DNA from: Nocardia abscessus NBRC 100374 | Lineage (GTDB): Bacteria > Actinomycetota > Actinomycetes > Mycobacteriales > Mycobacteriaceae | Length of the DNA: 64,000 nucleotides | Reading direction: 5' to 3' | NCBI RefSeq assembly: GCF_000308455.1 | Contig: NZ_BAFP01000047.1 | Location: 24,841-88,840, forward strand | In this document: positions 9,628 to 19,499 of the stretch, piece by piece | Position numbering within the stretch: the stretch's first letter is position 1 | How the letters are laid out: every line of letters starts with the position of its first letter | Notes under the pieces: generated by a model | Databases searched by the model: none | The model's input: the letters and a program-made list of their open reading frames with translations, nothing else | What the model was told of the DNA's origin: nothing | Position numbers and translations under genes: made by a program

Positions 9628-10128
9628 TCACAGGCGTGGCGTCGCGCGGCGAGCGGATTCGATGGCGTCGAACTTGGCGAGGTTGTGCCGGGCGTCGGCC
9701 AGCGCGTCGTGCGCATCCGGCGGGATCGGCGGCAGCTCGGGACGGCCGTGTGCCTCCCAGTGCTGGCGCAACTCGTTGGTGTAGCGCGGCAGCGCGTTCG
9801 GCAGATCCACCATGGAGCCCCACAGTTGGCACAAGGCGACATGGTCGTAGGCGGAAACCCAGGCCCATAGCTCCGGTTGCACGGTCGGCCGCGGCACCAG
9901 GAACGCGTACAACTCGTCGCGGATCCGGTCGCGGCTGCGCCACAGCGGCGAGGACGGCGAAGGCAGTTGCGGAAGTACGTACCTGCGGACCCACGGGCCC
10001 GCGCGCTCGGCATCGAATTCGGTGGACACCGCGTAGTACTCCCTGCCGTCCTCGCAGACGACGCCGATGGAGACCAAATCGATGGTCACACCGTCCTCGA
10101 TGAATTCGCAGTCGTAAAAATATCGCAG
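9628..10128 (-). CDS. DEDD 3'-5' exoribonuclease (Rv2179c type), apparent CTG start
   Basis: A small DnaQ-fold nuclease; the mycobacterial relative degrades RNA 3' overhangs. The frame reads RYFYDCEFIEDG at its start, the first Asp-x-Glu motif of the family, then WAWVSAYDHVALCQLWG and AHDALADARHNL with the later Asp residues. The first ATG or GTG in frame (GTG at 10089) would remove the DxE motif, and no ATG, GTG or TTG is available upstream before a stop. The only place matching the family start (MRYFYDTEF in Mycobacterium) is CTG at 10128, which gives 166 residues, near the usual 168. GAGGAG lies about 12 bases upstream. Other explanations are a sequencing error or a truncated protein. Confidence 0.82.
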   Translation of the reverse strand: MRYFYDCEFIEDGVTIDLVSIGVVCEDGREYYAVSTEFDAERAGPWVRRYVLPQLPSPSSPLWRSRDRIRDELYAFLVPRPTVQPELWAWVSAYDHVALCQLWGSMVDLPNALPRYTNELRQHWEAHGRPELPPIPPDAHDALADARHNLAKFDAIESARRATPRL

Positions 10129-10197
10129 CGAGATCGGTCTCTCCTCGGCTTCCGGTGCCGTTGTGGCAGGTACGGGTTCCTGGCAACCCTATGGTGA

Positions 10198-11700
<1,503 letters not shown>

Positions 11701-11707
11701 GCAACGG

Positions 11708-11729
11708 ACCGGGCGCTTCTGCGCCCGGT
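11708..11729. terminator. Bidirectional hairpin between aroG and pknL
   Basis: ACCGGGCGC and GCGCCCGGT form a perfect 9-bp stem with a TTCT loop between two convergent stop codons. No T run. Confidence 0.75.
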
Positions 11730-11745
11730 GCCGGTACGAGACCCG

Positions 11746-13716
11746 CTAGGGCAGCGCGACGATCGTGACCGTGTCGCCAGCTTCGAGGTTGACTCCGATG
11801 GCCGGGGTCTGCGAGACCACCAGCGAGCTGTCCGACTTGGCCAACTGTTTCACCTCGACTTGCAAGCCGAGGCTTTCCAGCTTGGTGCGGGCGTTGCCGA
11901 CGGTCCACCCGCGTACATCGGGCATCTGCAGGGCATTGGACACCAGCAGGACGACGCCGTCGCCGGACTGGATGGTGGCGCCCGCGGCCGGCTGGGTGCC
12001 GATCGCCTTGTCCGCTTCGACGGCGCGGTCGAACTGAGTCGTGGTCTCGCGAATCGCGATTCCGGCGTCGGTGAGGATCTTGGTGGCCTCGGCGGTCGAT
12101 TTGCCGCGCACGTCCGGGATCTTCACCGGCTTCGACCCCTTGCTGCGGTACACCTTCACCTGCGCGCCGAGCGGCAGCACCGTCCCCGGCCTCGGCTCCA
12201 CCCGTGCCACCGTTCCCTTGGGCGCTGAGCTCGACTCCTCCCCGGCGTCGACCGGTTGCAAGCCGTTGTCCCGGATCAACTGATTGACCTTCGACGTCTG
12301 ATCACCCGCTTTGACGTCCGGCACCTTGGGCTTGCCGTTGGAGACCAGGACGGCGACCGTGGAGCCCTGGGTGATCTTGGATCCGGCCGACGGGTCGCTG
12401 CCGACCACGCCACCGACCGGGATCGTGTCCGACGCCTTCTGCCGGATCTCGGTCTCGAACCCGGCGTTCTGCAGGGTGGTGACCGCCTTGTCGGTGTCCA
12501 GCCCGGCGATCGGCGGCACGGCCGTGTAGCGGCCCACACCCAGCCACCAGCCACCGATACCGACCACCAACGTGAGAATCGCGACGATGGCCACCCACAG
12601 CCAGACCGTGCGCCGGGACCGGTTGAGTTCGTCGGCATAGGGCGGGTACGGCGACGCGGGGTGGGCTTGGCGCACCGGTTGCGGCGGACGATCGTAGGCG
12701 TCCGGCGGGTAGTCGAGCCGGGGCCGCTGGGCGGTGACCACTCTGGTGTGCTGCACCGGCTGCGCTGCCGGAGGCTCGTGGGCCGACGCCCCGGCGAACT
12801 CCGGCCGGTCGTCGTGATCCGGCTGGACGGTTCGGTAGCCGGCGCTGAGATGTTCGGCGGACTCCTGCGGCGCGGGCACCCGGTAGGAGGGCAGTTGCAG
12901 CGCGACGCCGATCTGGCGCAGCGCGGCGGCCATCTCGTTCGCGTCCGCGAACCGATGCGCCGGCTCGCGTGCGGTCGCCTTGGCGACCAGTTCGTCGAAC
13001 TCCGGCGGCACCCCGGAGATGAATCCGCTCGGGCTCGGCACGTCGTTCTCGATGCGCTGATAGGCCACCGAGATCGAAGTGTCGCCGGTGAACGGAACCC
13101 GGCCGGTGAGCAATTCGAAGATCAGCAAGCCGAAGGAGTAGACGTCGCTGCGTGCGTCGGCGGAGCCGCTGGTGACCTGCTCGGGCGACAGATAAGCGGC
13201 GGTGCCGAGGATGACGCTCGCCGACGTGGTGTTCGCCGCGGCCACCGCGCGCACCAACCCGAAATCGGCGATCTTCACCTCGCCCGCGTCGGAGATCAGC
13301 ACGTTCTCCGGCTTGATGTCGCGATGCACCAGACCCGCCGAATGCGCGACGCCGATCGCCGCGAGCACCGGCTCGGCGACGGCGCGCACCGCGTGCGGCG
13401 GCATCGGGCCGCGTTCGCGCAGCAACTCGCGCAGTGTGCCGCCCTCGACCAGCTCCATGATCAGGAACGGGTGGTCACCGTCGACGCCCTGGTCGTACAC
13501 CGCGACCAGCGACGGATGCTTGAGTTTGGCGACCGCGCGCGCCTCGAACTCGAACCGGGACAGGAACTGCGGATCGCCGGCGAACTTCGGATCCATCACC
13601 TTGATGGCGACCGGCCGGTCCAGGCGGGTGTCCACCCCGCGGAAGACCATCGACATTCCGCCGCGGGCGATCGGCGCATCGATCCGATAGCGCCCTTCCA
13701 GCATCTGGCCGATCAA
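11746..13716 (-). CDS. pknL: Transmembrane Ser/Thr protein kinase with four PASTA domains, PknL-like
   Basis: A receptor kinase. Numbering from the TTG at 13716 (656 residues): kinase domain about 9-265 with ARGGMS loop, VAIK lysine (39), HRDIKPEN catalytic loop (Asp 133) and DFG (151); a Pro-rich juxtamembrane stretch; one membrane helix about 371-393; then four extracellular PASTA repeats, each with a PDV- or PPI-type opening, reaching the C-terminus. PASTA domains bind peptidoglycan fragments or lipid II. The TTG is favoured because GGAGGA lies six bases before it; the nearby GTG at 13737 has no such site. Divergent from the Rv2175c-like gene, whose mycobacterial homologue is a PknL substrate. 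M. tuberculosis PknL is much shorter, so the sensor part was retained here. Confidence 0.93.
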   Translation of the reverse strand: MIGQMLEGRYRIDAPIARGGMSMVFRGVDTRLDRPVAIKVMDPKFAGDPQFLSRFEFEARAVAKLKHPSLVAVYDQGVDGDHPFLIMELVEGGTLRELLRERGPMPPHAVRAVAEPVLAAIGVAHSAGLVHRDIKPENVLISDAGEVKIADFGLVRAVAAANTTSASVILGTAAYLSPEQVTSGSADARSDVYSFGLLIFELLTGRVPFTGDTSISVAYQRIENDVPSPSGFISGVPPEFDELVAKATAREPAHRFADANEMAAALRQIGVALQLPSYRVPAPQESAEHLSAGYRTVQPDHDDRPEFAGASAHEPPAAQPVQHTRVVTAQRPRLDYPPDAYDRPPQPVRQAHPASPYPPYADELNRSRRTVWLWVAIVAILTLVVGIGGWWLGVGRYTAVPPIAGLDTDKAVTTLQNAGFETEIRQKASDTIPVGGVVGSDPSAGSKITQGSTVAVLVSNGKPKVPDVKAGDQTSKVNQLIRDNGLQPVDAGEESSSAPKGTVARVEPRPGTVLPLGAQVKVYRSKGSKPVKIPDVRGKSTAEATKILTDAGIAIRETTTQFDRAVEADKAIGTQPAAGATIQSGDGVVLLVSNALQMPDVRGWTVGNARTKLESLGLQVEVKQLAKSDSSLVVSQTPAIGVNLEAGDTVTIVALP

Positions 13717-13821
13717 GAGAAGTCCTCCGGCTTTCACAATGTTCGCCGCTGGGTGCGGCCCCCACGATGGTATCGACTCCCACCACCCCGGGTGTCTCAC
13801 GACGTGCGGCGCGGCACCGTC

Positions 13822-13837
13822 TACCGTTATCCGCGTG
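13822..13837 (+). promoter_or_regulatory. Leaderless promoter -10 of the Rv2175c-like gene
   Basis: TACCGT at 13822-13827, seven bases, then GTG at 13835. This lies in the 118-base gap shared with divergent pknL. Confidence 0.5.
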
Positions 13838-14203
13838 AGTGCATTTCCCTGCAGTGACGACGTCGTTCCGCAGTCGGTGACCTTGGTGCCGCTGCCGGAG
13901 GTGGCCGACCGGCTCGGGCTGGTGGTGACCCGGGTCCATCAGATGCTGCGTGACCATCAACTGATCGCCGTCCGCAGAGACGGTGTGGCGGGCGTCCCGG
14001 AGCGTTTCTTCGACGACACCGGCGCGGTCGTGAAACACCTGCCCGGCCTGATCACCGTGATGCGCGACGCGAAGTACACCGACGAGGAGATCCTGGAATG
14101 GATCTTCACCGAAGACGAGAGCCTCCCCGGCAAACCCGTCGACGCCCTGCACGGTCCCTTGGCCCGCGAAGTCCTGCGCCGGGCGGCCGCGGATCCGTTC
14201 TGA
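13835..14203 (+). CDS. Rv2175c-like winged-helix DNA-binding protein
   Basis: A 122-residue regulator. In M. tuberculosis the homologue binds DNA and is released by PknL-dependent phosphorylation near its N-terminus. Recognisable parts are the winged-helix segment (LPEVADRLGLVVTRVHQMLRDHQLIAVRR), then GVPERFFDDTGAVVKHLPGLITVMRDAKYTDEEILEWIF and a C-terminal RPVDALH-like KPVDALHGPLAREVLRRA. Its pairing with divergent pknL supports the same kinase-substrate relation, though I see no obvious Thr-rich N-terminus as in Mycobacterium; only Ser2, Ser8 and Ser15 precede the domain. The start is set by the leaderless promoter. Confidence 0.85.
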   Translation: MSAFPCSDDVVPQSVTLVPLPEVADRLGLVVTRVHQMLRDHQLIAVRRDGVAGVPERFFDDTGAVVKHLPGLITVMRDAKYTDEEILEWIFTEDESLPGKPVDALHGPLAREVLRRAAADPF

Positions 14204-14214
14204 ATCTTTGGCCG

Positions 14215-15060
14215 CGCGGGCGCGAACGGAACATGCTAGGTCTCGCTTCGCTCGAAACCGGTGGTTGAGCTGGTGTGGTTGCGTGCTGCGGGGACCGTGT
14301 CGTCCGAAGGTTTGCCGTTGCGGGTGGTCGAGTGTTCGCGGCTTGTTCCTTCGTCGCATACGCGGCGGCCGGTCGGGCGCGAGCTGGGCGGTGTTGGTTT
14401 TTAGCGCCTGCGAACGGGCAATGCTAGGTCTCGCTTCGCTCGAGACCGGTGGTTGGGCCGGTGTGGTTGCGTGCGGTGTGGGCCGTGACGCCTGAAAGGA
14501 TCGCCGTTGATGTGGCGGTAGGGCGAGTGTTCGCCGCCCGCTCCTTTGTCACTTGTGCGTCGCCGCTTGGACGTGAGCCGGGCTGTGTGGGTTTCCGGCT
14601 CTTGCGGCGCGGGGTGTCGCGGTCCGTTTGGGGCACGCACGGAACATGCTAGGTCTCGCTTCGCTCGAGACCGGTGGTTGGGCCGGTGTGGTTGCGTGCG
14701 GTGTGGGCCGCGACGCCTGAAAGGATCGCCGTTGATGTGGCGGTAGGGCGAGTGTTCGCCGCCCGCTCCTTTGTCGCTTGCGCGGTGGCCGCTCGGACGT
14801 GAGCCGGGCTGTGTTGGGTTCAGCGTCGGCGGCGCTGGGTGTTCGCGGTCCCTTAGTGGCTTCGCGAACGGGCGCATGTTCGGTCTCGCTTTGTTGGAGA
14901 CCGGTGGTTGGGCTGGTGTGGTTGCGTGCGGTGGGGCCGTGTCGCCTGAAAGTTTGCCGTTGATGTGGCGGTGGGGCGGATGTTCGCCGCTTGCTCCTTT
15001 GTCGCGGGTGGGCGGCGGTGCCAGAGGAGTTGCTGGGCGCGGCGGACAGATAGGTGCGGC
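14215..15060. repeat. Four imperfect tandem copies of a non-coding repeat
   Basis: The 862-base gap between the Rv2175c-like gene and crtB is filled by four units. Each starts with a GAACGG or CACGG stretch, then ATGCTAGGTCTCGCTTCG (hairpin-forming GGTCTCG/CGAGACC), then GGTGGTTGGGC, GGTGTGGTTGCGTGCGGT, CGCCTGAAAG and GTTGATGTGGCGG with GTGTTCGCCGC. The hairpin begins at 14239, 14427, 14652 and 14882, so the period is 188, 225 and 230 bases. Copies 2 and 3 are nearly identical over about 120 bases; copies 1 and 4 have decayed. No plausible gene reads through: frames on both strands give repeated Arg/Pro-rich peptides. Hairpin families of this look occur between genes in Nocardia and Rhodococcus. 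Confidence 0.85.
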
Positions 15061-15065
15061 CTGGT

Positions 15066-16100
15066 CTAAGGCGCGGAGAGGCGGGGGAGTCGGTTGCGGA
15101 GGGTGGCGGTGGTGAATTCGGTGGCGGCTATGCGGAGACGGTGGTGGCGGGGGACTGCGGCGCGGTGGTCGAAGACGGCGTAGTCGCTGCGTTCGATGTG
15201 GCGCAGGATGTCGGCGTAGAGGGTGGCCGCGGTGCGGATGGCGGGGCGCACTCGGGATTCGAGCAGGTCGATGCCGGGTTCGGCGCGGCGGTAGAGATCG
15301 CGGTTGACCGCGATGAGGTGGGCGAGGGCACGGCGCACGCGCGGATCGGTGCGTCCGGTGCGGTGGCACTCGCGCAGCAGGTCGTGGTCGACGCCGAACG
15401 CGGTGAGGGCGTCGGCGGGCAGGTAGATCCGGTCGCGGTCGAGGTCCTCGGCGACATCGCGCAGGAAGTTGGTCAGCTGGAACGCCTCGCCGAGCGCGGC
15501 GGCGGACGGCTCGGCCTCCTCCACCGGGACGACCGTGCCGAGCACCGGGAGCAGTTGCAATCCGATCGCGGCCGCGGAGCCGCGCATGTATTCGCGCAAC
15601 TCGGCCATGGTCGCGTAGCGGTTCCGGAAGCCCGGCGCACCCGGCGCGTCCATGCGCATGGAATCCAGGAACGTCCAGAAGTGCTGTGCGGCAATGCCGT
15701 AGCGGTGGATGGTGTGGGTGACGGCGGCCAGGACGAGCGTGCGCGGCCGTTGGTCGGCTTCCCACGCCCGGCCGTGCTCGGTATCCGTGCCAGAAGGGAG
15801 CGGAGCACTGATCGAAGTGCCCGTCTCGCTGGGGCCCGATCCGAGCGCGGCGCGCAGGTCCCGCTCGATCAGGTCCAGTTCCGCTGCCGGATCCTCGTGC
15901 GCCGCGGGTCGGCCCGCACGGTCCACGACGTCGTCCACCATTCGCGCGAACGCGTAGAGGGCGTGCACCGCGGGGCGGCGCTCGGCCGACAGCAGCCGGG
16001 TGGCCAGAAAATAGGTTCGGCCGTGGGTGGCGGCGATCTGCCTGCACTCGCGGTAGGCGAGCGGGAGCAGGGCGGAACCCGGTAGAAGGCCTTCGGTCAT
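15066..16100 (-). CDS. crtB: Phytoene synthase
   Basis: Joins two geranylgeranyl diphosphates head to head to make phytoene, the first C40 carotenoid. The 344-residue protein has both Asp-rich motifs (ARMVDDVVD near 72 and FLRDVAEDLDRDRIYLP near 230), plus YAFAR and AFQLTN. The ATG overlaps the stop of the mannosyltransferase gene upstream (ATGA at 16100-16097), so the two are translated together. The far C-terminus (TTATLRNRLPRLSAP) ends just before the tandem repeat array, with no clear terminator other than repeat hairpins. Confidence 0.93.
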   Translation of the reverse strand: MTEGLLPGSALLPLAYRECRQIAATHGRTYFLATRLLSAERRPAVHALYAFARMVDDVVDRAGRPAAHEDPAAELDLIERDLRAALGSGPSETGTSISAPLPSGTDTEHGRAWEADQRPRTLVLAAVTHTIHRYGIAAQHFWTFLDSMRMDAPGAPGFRNRYATMAELREYMRGSAAAIGLQLLPVLGTVVPVEEAEPSAAALGEAFQLTNFLRDVAEDLDRDRIYLPADALTAFGVDHDLLRECHRTGRTDPRVRRALAHLIAVNRDLYRRAEPGIDLLESRVRPAIRTAATLYADILRHIERSDYAVFDHRAAVPRHHRLRIAATEFTTATLRNRLPRLSAP

Positions 16101-17815
16101 GGAGTGGCGGGCGAAGCGGCGGCGTCGCCGGAGGTGACCGCGACGTTGCTCGGCGGCGCGGCGCGCAGGCGCAGTGGGTCCACCGTGCGCAGCGACAGCG
16201 CCGCCACCACCGCGGCGAAGGTGGCCGCGACGACGTGCCAGAAGTTGTACAGGCCGATCGAACCGTCCGGCTGGAAGACCAGCATGAGCCAGGTACACAC
16301 GCCGACCAGGCCCATCAGCGTCGTGGTGGACAGCGCGAATCCGGCGGCCAGCGCGAGCGGCCAGGAGTAGTACCAGGGCAGTGCGGCGGGCGAGAGGATG
16401 ACGATCGCGACGAACGCGATCAGGATGCCCAGCACCGCTTCGCGCTCGCTGTGCCGGAATCGCCACCAGGTCCAGGCCAGCACCGCGACCAGGGCCAGCG
16501 CGCACATCGCGCGGGTCACCTCGAGCACCGATTCCAGCCGCAGCGGGGTGACCCAGGTGATCGCGTGCGCCATCCCGGTCGGCAGCGACAGCCAGTTGAT
16601 GATCTTCTTCGACCCGGACAGCGCGGTCAGCCAGCCGATGCCGACCCCGGCGATGGCCGAGGCGGCGACGAAGACGACGGCGAACACGCTCAGGCCGAGC
16701 CCCGCGATCTTGGCGAACATCAGCGCCGGATGCGGCATGTCCTCGGTCGGCTCCGCGGCGTCGCCTGGTTGCTCGCTGGCGGGCAGATGCGCCGGATCGC
16801 GCCCGACCCGCTGTGCGGCGCGGCGTTCGCGTTCGTGCAGCATCCAGATCCACACCAGGAACGGCAGCGCCACGCCCGCGGTCGCCTTGATGGCCACGCC
16901 GATCGCGACGACCACGATGCCGGCCACGTGATGGCGTTCCAGCACCAGTGCGATGCCCGCGCACATCAGGCCGACCATCAGCATCTCGTTGTGCACGCCG
17001 CCGATCAGGTGGATCAGCACCAGCGGGTTGAGCACCGCCAGCCACAGCGCCACGGTGGGCTTGCCGCCGAGGTGCTTGGTCAGATACGGCACCGCCCACA
17101 TCATCAGCGCGAGGCCGGGCAGCATGACCAGCCGCATCGCGATGGTGCCCGCCACCACGTTGTCGCCGGTCACGGCGGTGATGGCACGTCCGAGCAGCAG
17201 GAAGACCGGGCCGTAGGGCGCGGTGGTCGTGGTCCACACCGGACTCACGTTGTCCAGCAGCACACCGGGATTCGCCACCGGCCCGACCTGGTAGGGGTCG
17301 AAACCGTCGCGCAGCAGCGCGCCCTGGGCGAGGTAGGAGTAGGCGTCGCGGCTGAACATCGGCACGGCGAACAGCAGCGGCGCGATCCAGATGCCGACGA
17401 TGGCGCGCAGCTCGTTGAGCGTCACTTCCGCGCCGGTCCGGTCGCCCGTGCCGATCGTGGCGCGCCCGAGCCGGACCCAGGCGGTGATCATGAGCAGCAC
17501 GCCGATCCAGATGCAGATCGTGGACAGCGCGTAGCCGTGCCCGAAGCGCAGCCAGGACAGGTGCATGGCCTCGAGCAGCGGGTCCCGCTTGCGGACGCTG
17601 CCCGCGCCGAACCCGCCGAACGTGATCATGATCGCGCCGAAGAAACCGAGCAGGGCGGCGTGACCCTCCGGGCTTCTGGCGAAGTCGGCGGAGGCGCGCA
17701 TCCACCACAGGGCGCCACGGGGGGTGGCCGAATCGCGGCGTGCGGAGGCGGGCGACGAGTGGTCGGTGACACCGGTGGAGGCGGCCTCTGCGGTGCGCGT
17801 TTCGGGGGATGCCAT
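16097..17815 (-). CDS. mptA: Alpha-(1->6)-mannopyranosyltransferase A
   Basis: A GT-C family membrane enzyme that uses polyprenyl-phosphomannose to extend the alpha-1,6-mannan core of lipomannan and lipoarabinomannan. The 572-residue protein has 11-13 hydrophobic helices and a GT-C-like early loop (MFSRDAYSYLAQGALLRDGFDPYQVGP region) with acidic catalytic residues, then APYGPVFLLLGR and LVLIHLIGGVHNEMLM, characteristic of MptA/MptB. Order relative to Rv2175c, pknL and the idsA-like gene agrees with Rv2174 of M. tuberculosis. I chose ATG 17815 over 17851 by similarity of the N-terminus; no strong ribosome site decides it. The last codon overlaps crtB. Confidence 0.9.
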   Translation of the reverse strand: MASPETRTAEAASTGVTDHSSPASARRDSATPRGALWWMRASADFARSPEGHAALLGFFGAIMITFGGFGAGSVRKRDPLLEAMHLSWLRFGHGYALSTICIWIGVLLMITAWVRLGRATIGTGDRTGAEVTLNELRAIVGIWIAPLLFAVPMFSRDAYSYLAQGALLRDGFDPYQVGPVANPGVLLDNVSPVWTTTTAPYGPVFLLLGRAITAVTGDNVVAGTIAMRLVMLPGLALMMWAVPYLTKHLGGKPTVALWLAVLNPLVLIHLIGGVHNEMLMVGLMCAGIALVLERHHVAGIVVVAIGVAIKATAGVALPFLVWIWMLHERERRAAQRVGRDPAHLPASEQPGDAAEPTEDMPHPALMFAKIAGLGLSVFAVVFVAASAIAGVGIGWLTALSGSKKIINWLSLPTGMAHAITWVTPLRLESVLEVTRAMCALALVAVLAWTWWRFRHSEREAVLGILIAFVAIVILSPAALPWYYSWPLALAAGFALSTTTLMGLVGVCTWLMLVFQPDGSIGLYNFWHVVAATFAAVVAALSLRTVDPLRLRAAPPSNVAVTSGDAAASPATP

Positions 17816-17878
17816 CTGGTGTCGGTCCCCCCGAGTGGTCGGCGGTCGCAACCGCGAGCGAATAGGTCGGCGCTTAGT

Positions 17879-19462
17879 TTACGGCGTCGCTTCGAACACT
17901 ATCCGGCTGGTGCGGGGGGTTCCACGCGAAGCACGCCCGAACTCGCCCGCTATGCGGTTTGCCGCCAGTTTTCCGGATAACAGCGCGGTCGGCACGCCGA
18001 CGCCAGGAGTGGTGCCGCAACCGGCGATAACCACGTTGTCGCTCGAACGCGGGAAATTGCTCGGTCGAAACGGACCGGTTTGCCGGAAAAGGTGGGCCGC
18101 GGAGAACGGTGTGCCGGCCAGCATGCCGTGGTCGAACCACGTTTGCGGCGTGTCGAGCCGGTCGACGGCGAAGTGCTCGGCGATGCCCCGATAGCCGCGC
18201 GCTTCCAGCACGGTGAGCAGCTCGCGGAGGTAGGCGGGTCCGAGCCGCGGCCAGTCCAGTGGCGCCGCCGACAGATTCGGGCAGGGCGCGAGCACCGAGA
18301 ACGGTTCGTATCGTTCGCCGTCGCGGGTAATGAACAGGTCGGAATCGGTCAGGGCGGGCCGGGTCAGCAGGAGGGAGGGGTCGCTCATCAACTTGCCGCG
18401 GCCGCGGCGGGCGGTGATCTCGGTGAACGTCTGGTCCCAGGCCTGGCCGAACTCGATGGTGTGATGCGCCTGCACGGGCCAGCGTGCCGCGACCGCGGCG
18501 GGGACGGTGCCGTGCGCGACGACCGCGGACGGCGAGGCGCGCAGCCCGCGCCGGGGTCGCACGCCGAAGCGGTCGAGCGACCCGAGGTCGGCGGTGAGCA
18601 CGAGCGCGTCGCAGTCGAACGAACGCCCGTCGGCGGTGCGGGCGCGCCGAGCCCGCCGGCCCGCATAGTCGATCCCGGTCACTTCGGCGTTCAGTTCCAG
18701 CGTGCCGCCCGCCTCGGTGAACGCATGCGCCAGCGCCGCGGCGATCGCCCGCATGCCGCCCTCGGGGAAGTAGACGCCGAGTGAGGTGTCCATGTGCGGG
18801 ATCGCGCCGTAGACCGCGAGCGCCCGAGCGGGCGGCATACCCGCGTAGAGCGCCTGGAAGGTGAACAGCCGCGCCAGGCGCGGATCCCGCAGGAACTTGC
18901 GCACCTGCGGGCCGAGCCTGCCGAAGCCGCCGAGCCGCGCCAAATCGACCAGCGCGCGGCGCTTTTCCCGGAGGCGCACCAGATCCAGCGGCGAATCGAA
19001 GTTGGTGTCCATGAACTCGGTGAACTCGGCCGCGTAGACCCGTGCCAGCCACGCGCGCAGGCGCCGGTATCCGCGTGCTTCGGCCGGTCCGCAGGTCCGC
19101 TCGACCTCCGCGGCCATCGCGTCCGGATCGGCGAACACCCTGATCTCGGCGCCGTCGGCGAATCGCGCGTGATAGCCGGGCGCCAGCCGGTGGATGCGCA
19201 GCGGGGGCAGGCAGGTCTCCGGCGTGCGGCCGACGGCGGCGAGCGCGTCGGTGATCAGCTCGGGCAGGGTGAGCACGGTGGCGCCGGAATCGATGGCGTA
19301 GTCCCGGCCGCGGTAGCGTCCGACCCGGCCGCCGGGGTGGTCGGCCCGCTCGAGCACCGTGACCGTGTGACCGGCGCCGGTGAGATACAGGGCGGCCGAC
19401 AGTCCGGCCAGACCCGCGCCGACGACGACAACGCGATCGGTCGGCCCCGCAACGGTTCTCAT
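17879..19462 (-). CDS. crtI: Phytoene desaturase
   Basis: An FAD-dependent desaturase converting phytoene toward lycopene. The 527-residue length fits CrtI. The dinucleotide-binding motif [17 protein letters not shown] is near residue 11, followed by the FAD-contact GGRVGRYRGRDYAIDSGATVL; the C-terminal signature is DNVVIAGCGTTPGVGVPTALLSGKL. The ATG is preceded by GAGAGG with a six-base spacer. It starts 37 bases after the isoprenyl diphosphate synthase stop and ends 63 bases before mptA, so one transcript is likely. Confidence 0.92.
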   Translation of the reverse strand: MRTVAGPTDRVVVVGAGLAGLSAALYLTGAGHTVTVLERADHPGGRVGRYRGRDYAIDSGATVLTLPELITDALAAVGRTPETCLPPLRIHRLAPGYHARFADGAEIRVFADPDAMAAEVERTCGPAEARGYRRLRAWLARVYAAEFTEFMDTNFDSPLDLVRLREKRRALVDLARLGGFGRLGPQVRKFLRDPRLARLFTFQALYAGMPPARALAVYGAIPHMDTSLGVYFPEGGMRAIAAALAHAFTEAGGTLELNAEVTGIDYAGRRARRARTADGRSFDCDALVLTADLGSLDRFGVRPRRGLRASPSAVVAHGTVPAAVAARWPVQAHHTIEFGQAWDQTFTEITARRGRGKLMSDPSLLLTRPALTDSDLFITRDGERYEPFSVLAPCPNLSAAPLDWPRLGPAYLRELLTVLEARGYRGIAEHFAVDRLDTPQTWFDHGMLAGTPFSAAHLFRQTGPFRPSNFPRSSDNVVIAGCGTTPGVGVPTALLSGKLAANRIAGEFGRASRGTPRTSRIVFEATP

Positions 19463-19499
19463 CCGGTTCCTCTCTGTGTCGCGGCGCTGACCATCGCTC

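Noticed and set aside
7923..10013. Very long minus-strand frame opposite qcrB
   Set aside because: High GC keeps the mirror frames open. The peptide is His/Arg/Asp-rich with no domain, while the plus strand holds a clear cytochrome b. The same applies to the long frames opposite pbpB (42671-44638), murE (44307-46232), mraY (47332-48903) and ileS (61644-63926).
13717..13800. N-terminal extension of PknL from ATG 13800
   Set aside because: It would add 28 residues not seen before the kinase domain, and the good ribosome site GGAGGA fits TTG 13716.
14215..15060. CRISPR array
   Set aside because: Similarity is not confined to short equal repeats; units are about 190-230 bases, share several blocks, and no cas genes are near.
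14401..16047. Minus-strand frame with repeated peptide units running from the tandem array into crtB
   Set aside because: The repeated peptide is just the translated DNA repeat, and the remainder is out of frame with crtB. Not a repeat protein.
15066..17708. One 880-residue minus-strand frame joining crtB to mptA DNA
   Set aside because: Only the last 344 codons are a protein (phytoene synthase from 16100). The upstream part is out of frame with the clear mptA gene, whose stop overlaps the crtB ATG.
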